Source: Acidobacteriaceae bacterium
GTDB lineage: Bacteria > Acidobacteriota > Terriglobia > Terriglobales > Acidobacteriaceae
Assembly: GCA_003154055.1 (NCBI GenBank)
Contig: PMCH01000160.1
Coordinates: forward strand, 7,402 to 17,322
DNA: 9,921 nucleotides
Direction: 5' to 3'
Under the pieces are notes generated by a model that ran no database searches, was not told the DNA's origin, and worked only from the letters and a program-made list of their open reading frames with translations. Below are positions 1 through 6,290 of this stretch, in pieces. Position 1 is the first letter of the stretch. Every line of letters begins with the position of its first letter. Both the position numbers and the translations under genes were made by a program.

Positions 1-2270
1 CCCGAACGTGACGCGCGCTTCCATTCCGACGAGAGTGCTTCCCAGAAGAAGCGGCGGGTCTTGATTCCCGTCAGGCTGTCGGTAATGGACTGTTGTTGCA
101 GCTTCTGGAAGACGAACGAGTTATGCAGAGCGGTAGCCAGCAGGTCGGCCAGCGTGTTCATGATCAGGACGTCCTGCGGGGCAAAAGCGTTCTCGTCGCG
201 GCTCTCAACGTTGAGCACGCCCAGCAGCGTCTCGCTGTAATTAATCGGCAGGCAGAGCACGGCCCGCGATTCGGAAAGCACTCCGGCCAATTGTCCATGG
301 CCGGCGTTTTGCACCAGTGCACTCTCGCCGGTGCGCGCCACTCGACCGAGAATTCCCGCGCCCACCGCGATTCGCTTGCCCAGCGCCTGCGAAGTGGACC
401 CGGCCTCGGCCCGGATTTCGATGTCATGGGTGCCATAGTCCATGATTCCGATGCCGATGTGGTCGTAATGAAAGTTCTTCTGAATTTCGCGCACGATGTC
501 GCCCATCATCTGCTCGGCGTCCTGGCTGGAGATTGCTGTCTTTGAAATACTGTTGAGGAAGGCGAGATGACGGGCGCGGCGCTGTTCCTCGGTAAACAGG
601 CGGGCGTTTTCTACTGCGACCCCGACTTGCCCGGCGGCGGTCGTCATCACCTCCAGATCGCGGGCCTCAAACAGGTACTCGCGGTCCGAGCTTAATGCGG
701 CCATAACTCCGGCCGGTTTGCCGCCGAGAAGGATGGGGGCGGCACAGAACGACCGGGCGGGACGTTGTGGAATGAAATCCAGCCCCAACTTCTGCCGCAC
801 GGCCTCCAGGTCGGAGCGGATCAGCAACGGCTGACCGGTGCGGACAATGTACTCGGTCAGGCCATTTCTGACCGGGCGGGAACGCTTGGGAAGGACCTCG
901 CCACCTTCCATTTCCAGTTCGAACCGGATCTCATCGTCTTCCTGGAACGCGATATAGAAGCTGCTGGTATCGAAGATCTGCCCCAGTTCCACCTGCACGG
1001 TGCGCAGGACCTCGTCCTGATTGAGGTGCGAACTGATGGCCTGTCCGATCTCAGTGAGCAACTCGTATTCCTTGGTGCGCCGCTGAGCGTCGTGGGTGAC
1101 CACGTAGTTCTCCAGGGTCAGCGCGATCTGCAGCGTCAAACCGATCAAGAGCCGCAGGTTCGAGGTGCCGAACATGCGGCGCTCGGCGTGCGGAAAAAGG
1201 ATGACCCCGAAGTTGTGTTCCCGGGTTTGCAGGCTCACCGCCATCAGGTCATGGATTCCCTCGGATAGCAGCGCCTCCTTGAAGGCATTGAATTGCGCGC
1301 CCGGAAAAGCCGGGAGCGGCTCCCCGAGTTCTGCCAGGCTACGGAAGGTGACCACTCCGCCGCGCCGATACGCGAGGTCGGCAATGTAATCACCGGCACG
1401 ACTCTTGTGCAGCTTTTCCAGGAATTCCGGCGAAAAGCCCTTCTGCACCGAGGGAAGGGCGGTACGCCATGGCTCTGGGATGAAGATGACCGCTCTTCGC
1501 GAAGGCAGTGGCGCCACCAACCGGTCCAGAAAGCTCTGCATGCTGGGCTCGAGCTCGTGGGCGGAGAGCAGGCGGCGCGGGTCCACGCCCAGGGTGGAAA
1601 AAGCGAGCGCGTTTTCCTGGACCGCGTTGCGCTCGTTCTCGAACAGCACCATCACCATGGCGATGGCCAGCAGCATCTGCGGAATCGGGCCCAGGAAATC
1701 GCCCAACCGGCCCAGCGTATCGAGAAACGGGTTGTGGATCTGGCCTGCTCCCATCAGCAGCGCCCAGACGGCCAGGGAAAATGCCAGCAGGCGAAAAGCC
1801 AGCGAGTTCTTACGATGCGAGTACAAATAGAAATGCAAAGAGCAGTACAGCAGGACTACGGCCAGGCCAACTTCCAGACGATAGTGGGGAAGTGGTGTCG
1901 CCTCCCGGCCGAAGACCCCGTCCACCATGTTCGCCCGCAGGTTCCAGTAGGCGAGCGCGATTCCGATCAGAGTCAACGCCGTGTCGTACCATTTCAACTT
2001 AAAAGGCTCTTTCATCAGCCGGGTGGAGACGAACAGGCAGATGGCCATCGCCACCAGCAACAGAGAACTCAGGAAGTAGAGCGTCGCGGATTCGCCCTCA
2101 AAGTGGCCGAGCGCTTCCAGCGCGTAGTGGAGGGTGTAGGCCGCCCAAGCCATTTGCCAGGCGCGGAAATAAGGTTGACGGCTTTGTTCGTAGAGGTAGG
2201 TGAACACAAGAAACACGAGCAAGGCGACTGCCCCAGGGACCAACACCAGACCGGTGGCAACACTGCTCAT
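1..2270 (-). CDS. Membrane-bound 7TM / triple-GAF / GGDEF sensor protein, probable diguanylate cyclase (partial)
   Basis: A continuous minus-strand frame of 756 codons runs off the left edge without a stop. The start ATG (2268-2270) is secure: an in-frame TGA lies at 2280-2282, and an AGAGGA Shine-Dalgarno lies just upstream. Residues 1-210 contain about seven hydrophobic helices (roughly 6-26, 36-55, 62-82, 95-112, 131-150, 157-175, 190-210). Three regions of GAF character follow, at about 240-395 (the most degenerate), 400-560 and 570-725, the last two with typical features such as APILLGGKPAGVM and CLPINYSETLLGVLNVES. The last 28 residues (ITDSLTGIKTRRFFWEAL...) match the opening of a GGDEF domain (D-S-L-T-G, RR-F). 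The inferred role is an inner-membrane sensor that makes cyclic di-GMP in response to a ligand or redox signal bound by the GAF domains. The catalytic GG[D/E]EF motif lies outside the window, so activity cannot be judged; an inactive GGDEF or a following EAL domain remains possible. Confidence 0.88.
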   Translation of the reverse strand, partial: MSSVATGLVLVPGAVALLVFLVFTYLYEQSRQPYFRAWQMAWAAYTLHYALEALGHFEGESATLYFLSSLLLVAMAICLFVSTRLMKEPFKLKWYDTALTLIGIALAYWNLRANMVDGVFGREATPLPHYRLEVGLAVVLLYCSLHFYLYSHRKNSLAFRLLAFSLAVWALLMGAGQIHNPFLDTLGRLGDFLGPIPQMLLAIAMVMVLFENERNAVQENALAFSTLGVDPRRLLSAHELEPSMQSFLDRLVAPLPSRRAVIFIPEPWRTALPSVQKGFSPEFLEKLHKSRAGDYIADLAYRRGGVVTFRSLAELGEPLPAFPGAQFNAFKEALLSEGIHDLMAVSLQTREHNFGVILFPHAERRMFGTSNLRLLIGLTLQIALTLENYVVTHDAQRRTKEYELLTEIGQAISSHLNQDEVLRTVQVELGQIFDTSSFYIAFQEDDEIRFELEMEGGEVLPKRSRPVRNGLTEYIVRTGQPLLIRSDLEAVRQKLGLDFIPQRPARSFCAAPILLGGKPAGVMAALSSDREYLFEARDLEVMTTAAGQVGVAVENARLFTEEQRRARHLAFLNSISKTAISSQDAEQMMGDIVREIQKNFHYDHIGIGIMDYGTHDIEIRAEAGSTSQALGKRIAVGAGILGRVARTGESALVQNAGHGQLAGVLSESRAVLCLPINYSETLLGVLNVESRDENAFAPQDVLIMNTLADLLATALHNSFVFQKLQQQSITDSLTGIKTRRFFWEALSSEWKRASRS

Positions 2271-2462
2271 GCTTCCTCTTCACCAGCGCCCGCGTGGCGA
2301 GCGGGACGCGTTTGCCGACCATGGTTTCACAATACAGAGCACCAAAACAATAGTTTGTATTCCGGACTGGCCTATCTCACTTGTCAAACCGCCGAAAACC
2401 CGGGTCCCTTATACCTATGGATGCACGGCGCGGAGATAGAAACTGGCATGTGTTTCACCCCT

Positions 2463-2489
2463 GGTAACCGTGATCGGGGGTTACCGATC
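2463..2489. promoter_or_regulatory. Dyad symmetry in the gltX / GGDEF divergent intergenic region
   Basis: GGTAACC (2463-2469) and GGTTACC (2479-2485) form a perfect 7-bp inverted repeat with a 9-nt spacer. A second inverted repeat, GATCGG (2472-2477) and CCGATC (2484-2489), overlaps its right arm. The dyad lies about 60 bp upstream of the proposed gltX -10 box, so it would not be in that transcript. It could be an operator for a dimeric regulator or part of the leader of a longer transcript. No regulator is identified. Confidence 0.35.
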
Positions 2490-2543
2490 CCAGGGCCCGG
2501 TGGCCCCGAACCCGGCCGCCAGAGGCGACCGGCGCGGTTCCCT

Positions 2544-2552
2544 TGCTATACT
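2544..2552 (+). promoter_or_regulatory. Extended -10 promoter of gltX (near-leaderless)
   Basis: The sequence TGCTATACT is an extended -10 element (TG-N-TATACT, -10 hexamer at 2547-2552). No convincing -35 hexamer lies at the expected distance, which an extended -10 can tolerate. Transcription would start around 2558-2560, immediately before the ATG at 2561, so the mRNA would be leaderless or nearly so. This also argues against the in-frame TTG at 2543 as start, because that codon overlaps the promoter. Confidence 0.5.
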
Positions 2553-2560
2553 CGCCGGTT

Positions 2561-4012
2561 ATGCTACGCGTTCGATTCGCGCCGTCGCCCACGGGTTTTC
2601 TGCATGTCGGTAGCGCGCGCACCTTCATTTTCAACTGGTTGTACGCCCGCCGGAATGGGGGAACCATGGTGTTGCGGCTCGACGATACCGACGTCGAGCG
2701 GAATACGGACGCTTCGGTGAACTCCATCTATGAAGGGCTGCGCTGGCTCGACCTGGGCTGGGACGAGGAATACAAGCAGTCGGAGCGACTCGGATTGCAT
2801 CGCCAGATCGCCGAATCGATTTTTCAAAAAGGCCTTGCCTACCGGGATTTCACGCCCGCTCATACCGGCGACAGTGAACGGTCGGGAGCGCTGCAGACAT
2901 GGCTGTTCAATCCCGGGATGCGCGAACTTTCTCGCGCCGAAAGCGATCGCCGTGTGGCCGCCGGAGAGCCCTTCGCGCTGCGCTTTCGCGTTCCGCGGGG
3001 GACGGGAGCTTTGGTCCGATTCGATGATGCCGTCTATGGCGAGCAGGTCAAGGCCGCGGACGATATCGAAGACTTCGCCCTGCTGCGCTCCGACGGCATG
3101 CCCACGTATCACCTGGCATCGTGCGCCGACGACGTAGATCTGCGGATCAGCCACATCATCCGCGGGCAGGATCACCTCTCGAACACTTACAAGCACGTGC
3201 TGATCTTCGAAGCGGCGGAAGGAAAAGCGCCGCAGTTTGCACATCTGCCGCTGCTGGTGGCGCCGGATGGATCGAAGCTCTCGAAACGGCGCCACGGACC
3301 GGTGGTCAGCGTAACAACATATCGGGATGCCGGCTTCTTGCCGGAGGCCTTCATTAACTTCCTGTGCCTGCTGGGCTGGTCGCCGAAAGACGACCGCGAG
3401 AAGATGAGCCGTCAGGAATTGACCGATGCGTTCTCGCTGGAGGGCATCAACCGCTCGAATACGGTGGTGAACTTCAAGGAACCCGCGGCCACGCCCGAAG
3501 AGACGTTCGATCCGAAGGCAGTCTGGTTGAATGCCGAGCACATCCGGGCGCTGCCGGTGGAAGACTTGAGCGCACGCCTGCTGCCGATCGTGCGCGAGGC
3601 GGGATTCCAAGTTACGCCGGAGCGGATGCTGAAGGTCACGCCACTCATCCGCGAGCGCATCAAGTTGCTGCGGGATGTACTTACCGCGGCGGATTTCATT
3701 TTCGTCGAGCAGCTTCCACCCTATGATCCGGCCGAATTGATTCCGCAGAAGGGCGATTCGGCAATGGCGCTGAAGGCCTTGACCCGCGCCCGCGAGGTGC
3801 TGGCGACGACCGAATTCACCCACGATGGGCTGGATCAGGCCTTGCGCGCGGCCGCGCAGGAGTTAGGGATCAAGGCCGGGCAGATGTTCCAGCCCATCCG
3901 CGTCGCCGTCTGCGGACGAAAGAATGCGCCGCCGCTGTTTGAGACGTTGGAGGTGCTGGGGCGGGAGACGGTGCTGAAGCGGATCGAGCAGGCGGTGCTG
4001 GAGGTGGGGTAA
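2561..4012 (+). CDS. gltX: Glutamyl-tRNA synthetase
   Basis: A class I aminoacyl-tRNA synthetase of 483 aa, the usual bacterial length, which charges tRNA-Glu with glutamate in the cytoplasm for translation and for tetrapyrrole synthesis through HemA. The N-terminus RFAPSPTGFLHVGSAR carries the HIGH-type motif HVGS (15-18). The ATP-binding KMSKS-type motif is KLSKR (239-243). RGQDHL (201-206), the catalytic-domain segment FDDAVYGEQ and a C-terminal helical anticodon-binding domain are all present. The ATG at 2561 gives the canonical GltX N-terminus; the TTG at 2543 would add six residues and lies in the -10 box. The zinc-binding cysteines of E. coli GltX (CYC around 98-100 plus a later Cys) are absent, replaced by YRDFTPAHTG at about 94-103, so this is a zinc-free type. 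No Shine-Dalgarno is seen. No terminator is evident after the stop. Confidence 0.97.
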   Translation: MLRVRFAPSPTGFLHVGSARTFIFNWLYARRNGGTMVLRLDDTDVERNTDASVNSIYEGLRWLDLGWDEEYKQSERLGLHRQIAESIFQKGLAYRDFTPAHTGDSERSGALQTWLFNPGMRELSRAESDRRVAAGEPFALRFRVPRGTGALVRFDDAVYGEQVKAADDIEDFALLRSDGMPTYHLASCADDVDLRISHIIRGQDHLSNTYKHVLIFEAAEGKAPQFAHLPLLVAPDGSKLSKRRHGPVVSVTTYRDAGFLPEAFINFLCLLGWSPKDDREKMSRQELTDAFSLEGINRSNTVVNFKEPAATPEETFDPKAVWLNAEHIRALPVEDLSARLLPIVREAGFQVTPERMLKVTPLIRERIKLLRDVLTAADFIFVEQLPPYDPAELIPQKGDSAMALKALTRAREVLATTEFTHDGLDQALRAAAQELGIKAGQMFQPIRVAVCGRKNAPPLFETLEVLGRETVLKRIEQAVLEVG

Positions 4013-4087
4013 GTCCCCGGCATTGCGGAGGCACCGAAACGGGACTCCCGCGAGCAGTTTATCCGTTTTTCGAGCACCGAGACCGGC

Positions 4088-4114
4088 TTTTCACGACACA
4101 ACGAATCGTATAAT
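4088..4114 (+). promoter_or_regulatory. Promoter upstream of the small secreted protein gene
   Basis: A perfect TATAAT -10 box at 4109-4114 is preceded by TTTTCA at 4088-4093, a 4/6 match to the -35 consensus with 15-bp spacing, shorter than ideal. Transcription would start near 4121, giving a leader of about 40 nt that contains the GGAGG Shine-Dalgarno of the gene starting at 4163. It may also drive the downstream GH27 gene. Confidence 0.5.
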
Positions 4115-4162
4115 TCTCACCTGTTACACAGTCTTCAATTGCACTTCTGCCGGAGGAACACG

Positions 4163-4654
4163 ATGCGCACTCTTGCCGGGTTAATCCTGATTCTCGAAAT
4201 CTGCCTGCTACCTCTTTCCGCTGGGAACCCCAAGGCGAGTTCCTCGGCCGCTGACGACCAGAATTCACTGGTCATCGTTTTCAAAGACGGACGCCAGAAG
4301 ACCTACGCCATGTCGGATATCGCGCGCATCGAGGTCAACACTTCCAAGCCGCCTGCCCCAGCCCAGGGACAGAATCGCTTCCAGGGGAAGTGGAAGGTGG
4401 GTGACGGCAGCGGGGGCTCTTTTTTCATCACTCTGGAGCGCGATGGCGGCGCCAAGAAATCAATTGGGGCAAGCCACGGCACGTGGGTCGTCGTCGACGG
4501 AGAAGCCCGTATCAGTTGGGATGACGGCTGGCATGACGCTCTGCGCAAGACCGACCACGGGTACGAGAAGGCAGCTTTTGCCCCCGGCAAGTCGTTTTCC
4601 GACGAAGCGGACAATGTCACCAAAGCCGAAAACACCGAGGCCCACCCTCTCTGA
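4163..4654 (+). CDS. Small secreted protein of unknown function
   Basis: A 163-aa protein. The ATG at 4163 is chosen because GGAGG (4152-4156) sits 6 nt upstream and a signal peptide follows directly; an in-frame TTG at 4139 would place eight residues ahead of the signal sequence. Residues 1-20 (MRTLAGLILILEICLLPLSA) form a Sec-type signal peptide. Residues 35-60 (LVIVFKDGRQKTYAMSDIARIEV) form a short segment of beta type. Residues 72-145 are rich in Gly, Trp and Asp, with repeated hydrophobic-strand patterns (GKWKVGDG, SFFITLERDG, GTWVVVDGEARISWDDGW). This suggests a small beta-barrel or beta-sandwich, possibly lipocalin-like, but I cannot assign a family. There are no obvious catalytic motifs. 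It lies 53 bp upstream of the GH27 gene on the same strand with no visible terminator or strong promoter between, so cotranscription is plausible. The protein would be exported to the periplasm or beyond. Confidence 0.82.
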   Translation: MRTLAGLILILEICLLPLSAGNPKASSSAADDQNSLVIVFKDGRQKTYAMSDIARIEVNTSKPPAPAQGQNRFQGKWKVGDGSGGSFFITLERDGGAKKSIGASHGTWVVVDGEARISWDDGWHDALRKTDHGYEKAAFAPGKSFSDEADNVTKAENTEAHPL

Positions 4655-4707
4655 GAGTCTCGGAGAGTAAGCGTCTGAATTGCAATGCGTTCAGAGGAGG
4701 ATTCCTG

Positions 4708-6078
4708 ATGGGCGTTTCCTGTTTGTCTGGCCTACGTACCGTGACTTTGTGCATTTTGCTAATGGCCTGCGTACCTGCCATCGCCGGCGACGCCTCCCTC
4801 GCCCCAATGCCCCCGATGGGCTGGAACAGTTGGGATTCCTACGGGCGGACCATTACCGAAACGCAGCTCAAGGGAAACGCCGACTGGATGGCAAAGAACC
4901 TCAAGCGCGTCGGATGGCAGTACGTGGTGATTGACGAAGGATGGTATGTACTGAATCCGGCGAGCGATCCGAAGGACTACACGTTCCTTCTCGACGGCGA
5001 TGGCCGGTTTGTCCCGGTGCCGGAGCGATTTCCGTCGGCGGCCAACGAGGCGGGATTCAAGCCGCTCGCGGATTACGTGCATTCGCTCGGCCTGAAGTTT
5101 GGCATTCATATGATTCGGGGCATTCCTCGCGACGCGGTAGCGAAGAATTTGCCGATCGCCGATTCGTCTTTCCACGCCCAGGATGCGGCCGACCAGTCGG
5201 ACGCTTGTCCGTGGAATGCCTACAACTGGGGAGTCAAGAATTCGGAGGCCGGGCAGGCTTATTACGATTCGGTCATCAAACTCTACTCCAGCTGGAATGT
5301 GGACTTCATCAAGGTGGATTGCATTGCGGACCATCCTTACAAGCCGGATGAGATTCGCATGATCCACGAGGCGATCAAAAAGGCGGGGCGGCCCATAGTG
5401 TTGAGTCTCTCGCCCGGGCCAACGGCGTTGGAGCATGCGGACGAAGTCGCCAAGCACGCCGAGATGTGGCGCATCTGCGATGACTTCTGGGATCACTGGG
5501 GGCCATGGGAAAAGCACGACTGGTCGCAGAGTCTGTACCAGCAGTTCGCAATCACGGCAAAGTGGGCGCCGCACGTCTCGCCTGGGAACTGGCCGGATGC
5601 CGACATGTTGCCGCTCGGGCATCTGGGGCCGCATCCGGGAGACGGCGAATTGCGTGAGACACGGTTCACCAAGGATGAGCAGCGAACCATGGTGACGTTG
5701 TGGTCGATTTTCCGCTCGCCGCTCATTATGGGAGGAGATTTGCTCTCGATGGATCCGTGGACCACTTCGCTGCTGACGAATCCTGAGGTGATCGCGGTGG
5801 ACCAGCGCTCACGGGAAAATCATGCGGTGGTTACGACCGAGAAAGCCGCCGTCTGGCTGGCGAGACCGACAAGCGAAAAGGGCTATTACGTTGCTGTTTT
5901 CAACCTTGGGGATACCGAGCAGACACTGCACTACGACTGGAAGGAACTGGGACTGCCTGCAGCCAGCTACAAGGCGCGGGATCTGTGGGAGCACAAGAAG
6001 CTCGGGCGCGCCCCGTCGCTTTCGGTCAAGCTTCAACCGCACGCTTCGGCGTTGTATCGAGTATGGGGCAAACACTAG
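4708..6078 (+). CDS. Secreted GH27 glycoside hydrolase, alpha-galactosidase-like
   Basis: A 456-aa protein with AGGAGG (4695-4700) 7 nt before the ATG. Residues 1-27 form a signal peptide, probably cut after AIA; a poor lipobox (LMAC, Cys21) leaves lipoprotein attachment possible. The mature protein begins with the family hallmark PPMGWNSWDSYG (35-46) and has a TIM-barrel catalytic domain to about residue 365, then a C-terminal beta-sandwich. The predicted nucleophile is Asp204 in DFIKVDC and the acid/base is Asp259 in WRICDDF (Arg255+4). NWPDADMLPLG and PLIMGGDL are further GH27 signatures. The retaining mechanism is known for the family, which includes alpha-galactosidase, alpha-N-acetylgalactosaminidase, isomalto-dextranase and beta-L-arabinopyranosidase. 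The usual DDCW sugar-binding motif reads DEGW (76-79), and the GIYAD-type segment is replaced by GIHMIRGIPRDAV, so the exact substrate is uncertain. Use in plant-polysaccharide breakdown outside the cytoplasm is inferred. Confidence 0.93.
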   Translation: MGVSCLSGLRTVTLCILLMACVPAIAGDASLAPMPPMGWNSWDSYGRTITETQLKGNADWMAKNLKRVGWQYVVIDEGWYVLNPASDPKDYTFLLDGDGRFVPVPERFPSAANEAGFKPLADYVHSLGLKFGIHMIRGIPRDAVAKNLPIADSSFHAQDAADQSDACPWNAYNWGVKNSEAGQAYYDSVIKLYSSWNVDFIKVDCIADHPYKPDEIRMIHEAIKKAGRPIVLSLSPGPTALEHADEVAKHAEMWRICDDFWDHWGPWEKHDWSQSLYQQFAITAKWAPHVSPGNWPDADMLPLGHLGPHPGDGELRETRFTKDEQRTMVTLWSIFRSPLIMGGDLLSMDPWTTSLLTNPEVIAVDQRSRENHAVVTTEKAAVWLARPTSEKGYYVAVFNLGDTEQTLHYDWKELGLPAASYKARDLWEHKKLGRAPSLSVKLQPHASALYRVWGKH

Positions 6079-6132
6079 AAGGCATCTCGCCGTCGCACAA
6101 TGAGGTGGAGAGGAACGATGAGTCTCGCCCAA

Positions 6133-6184
6133 GGCTAAAGCCCGCATTTTTGTTGGCCCGGATCGGCACGGCTGAAGCCGTGCC
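6133..6184. repeat. REP-like pair of short palindromes
   Basis: Two nested-core palindromes lie in the 212-bp gene-free gap between the GH27 gene and glnS. The first is GGCTAAAGCC (6133-6142, arms GGCT/AGCC). The second has 8-bp perfect arms, GGCACGGC (6165-6172) and GCCGTGCC (6177-6184), around a TGAA loop. Both share a GGCT-RA-AGCC core, as expected of dispersed REP-type elements. No T-run follows the second hairpin, so it is not a standard intrinsic terminator. Copy number elsewhere in the genome cannot be seen here. Confidence 0.45.
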
Positions 6185-6273
6185 CTCCCAAACCCATTGA
6201 GTAGATAGCTGACAGTTTCTGGCTCAACAATCGCGCAGAAATGAGGAGCGTCGCCGCTAGCGGGTTTGACCCG

Positions 6274-6279
6274 TATAAA
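6274..6279 (+). promoter_or_regulatory. -10 box of glnS (near-leaderless promoter)
   Basis: TATAAA, extended as TATAAAAT to 6281, lies 11 nt before the glnS ATG at 6291. Transcription would start near 6286, leaving a leader of about 5 nt. No Shine-Dalgarno precedes the ATG. TTGAC at 6266-6270 resembles a -35 core but is only 3 bp from the -10 box, so it cannot serve with it; no other -35 is convincing. Confidence 0.45.
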
Positions 6280-6290
6280 ATGCAAACAGC

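Noticed and set aside
2382..2387. A perfect TTGACA on the minus strand upstream of the GGDEF sensor gene
   Set aside because: No acceptable -10 hexamer lies 16-19 bp downstream of it (the best candidates are CGGAAT or GGAATA), so I did not call a promoter.
2543..2560. In-frame TTG that could start gltX six codons earlier
   Set aside because: It overlaps the TGCTATACT promoter element, and the family's N-terminus begins right after the ATG at 2561.
1293..2720. A 475-codon plus-strand open frame
   Set aside because: It runs antisense to the GAF/GGDEF gene and then through the intergenic region and promoter into gltX; its composition (Arg/Gln/His rich) is that of a shadow frame.
2564..3823. 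A 419-codon open frame on the minus strand opposite gltX
   Set aside because: It is antisense to a certain gltX, lacks recognisable domains and is typical of long shadow frames in GC-rich DNA.
4620..4670. CTCTC / GAGAG repeats between the small secreted gene and the GH27 gene as a terminator
   Set aside because: The stem is short and no T-run follows.
4765..4770. Lipobox (LMAC) in the GH27 signal peptide
   Set aside because: Met at the -2 position is unfavourable and a normal AxA cleavage site follows six residues later; kept only as a possibility.
4759..5634. A 291-codon minus-strand open frame opposite the GH27 gene
   Set aside because: No domain features, and it is fully inside the well-supported GH27 gene.
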